NCBI GenBank assembly: GCA_025603075.1
Contig: MU626431.1
Coordinates: 1-40,241 of the forward strand
Reading direction: 5' to 3'
DNA length: 40,241 nucleotides
DNA from: Neoconidiobolus thromboides FSU 785
Taxonomy: Eukaryota; Entomophthoromycota; Entomophthoromycetes; Entomophthorales; Neoconidiobolaceae
Made by a program: the position numbers and the translations under genes. This document shows positions 40,149 through 40,241 of the stretch, piece by piece. The notes beneath the pieces were generated by a model. It worked only from the letters and a program-made list of their open reading frames with translations, was not told where the DNA came from and did not search any database. The first letter of the stretch is position 1, and each line of letters starts with the position of its first letter.

Positions 40149-40241
40149 TATAGGGATGTTTTTTGACTTCCTCATTTTTTCCGTCTTTTAAGCGCTATTT
40201 GAGTGGAAAAATTGTTAGTAAAATTCTTAAATACAAAAATA
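40149..40241 (-). mobile_element. MITE copy 11, reverse, cut by the window end
   Basis: It starts TATAGGGATGT and runs through GACTTCCTCATTTTTTCCGT, TTTTAAGCGCTATTTGAGTGG and TTGTTAGTAAAATTCTTAAA. The window ends just where the right terminal repeat is expected. Confidence 0.85.

Noticed and set aside
4083-40241. CRISPR array, given many short repeats
   Set aside because: The repeats are dispersed, in both orientations, internally palindromic and not separated by regular spacers, and the genome is eukaryotic with introns. They fit MITEs.
1-40241. tRNA or rRNA genes
   Set aside because: I looked for T-arm GTTCRANNC-type boxes and GC-rich islands and found none convincing, but a covariance-model scan was not possible.

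Overview
This AT-rich window comes from a eukaryotic nuclear genome, most likely an early-diverging fungus. Introns are short (about 40-60 nt), with GT donors and TTAG/TATAG-type acceptors. Fungal-type genes are present: an Spt8 SAGA subunit, an Rsc7/Swp82-domain protein, a Ppg1-type phosphatase, a Csc1-type channel and an Scp160/vigilin. The base composition, together with the F-box/leucine-rich, GST-domain and kelch gene families, recalls Entomophthoromycotina such as Conidiobolus. That assignment is inference from memory, not a search result.

Layout. 0-6.4 kb: a small secreted repeat protein; a nine-exon Ppg1 phosphatase divergent from a TMEM242-like membrane protein; a GST-domain protein; an unrecognised 189-aa protein; and an HPP-family membrane protein. 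7.7-13.4 kb: a run of housekeeping genes that I assembled exon by exon. These are SEM1/DSS1, the p23/Sba1 co-chaperone, mitochondrial GatC, an ALKBH1-type dioxygenase and ribosomal protein uL3 (RPL3). 14.2-16.9 kb: a decayed and an intact GST-domain paralogue. 18.5-23.6 kb: a compact same-strand trio of Spt8, an F-box protein and an Rsc7-domain protein with a tandem PHD finger. 24.1-25.2 kb: remains of a kelch-repeat membrane protein. 25.4-34.9 kb: a minus-strand run of vigilin/Scp160, Nup82/Nup88 and Csc1. 34.9-38.3 kb: a gene-free stretch rich in small inverted-repeat elements. 38.3-39.4 kb: a secreted yellow/major-royal-jelly-type protein.

The most striking non-genic signal is a family of about 100-bp near-palindromic elements, present in 11 copies (one truncated, one cut by the window edge). 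They have TATGGGGATGT...ACATCCCCATA-type ends, are flanked by TA, and contain no ORF. They look like a Tc1/mariner-type MITE family. Six copies sit in 1.5 kb near 36 kb, and one copy lies close to each of the three GST loci.

Functionally the window is a mix of chromatin and transcription (Spt8, Rsc7-PHD), proteostasis and signalling (SEM1, p23, Ppg1), translation and RNA binding (uL3, Scp160), nuclear pore (Nup82), mitochondria (GatC, TMEM242-like) and secreted or surface proteins. I see no operon-like pathway. Exon structures were built by eye: every joined reading frame was checked for phase and an in-frame stop, but none has transcript support.
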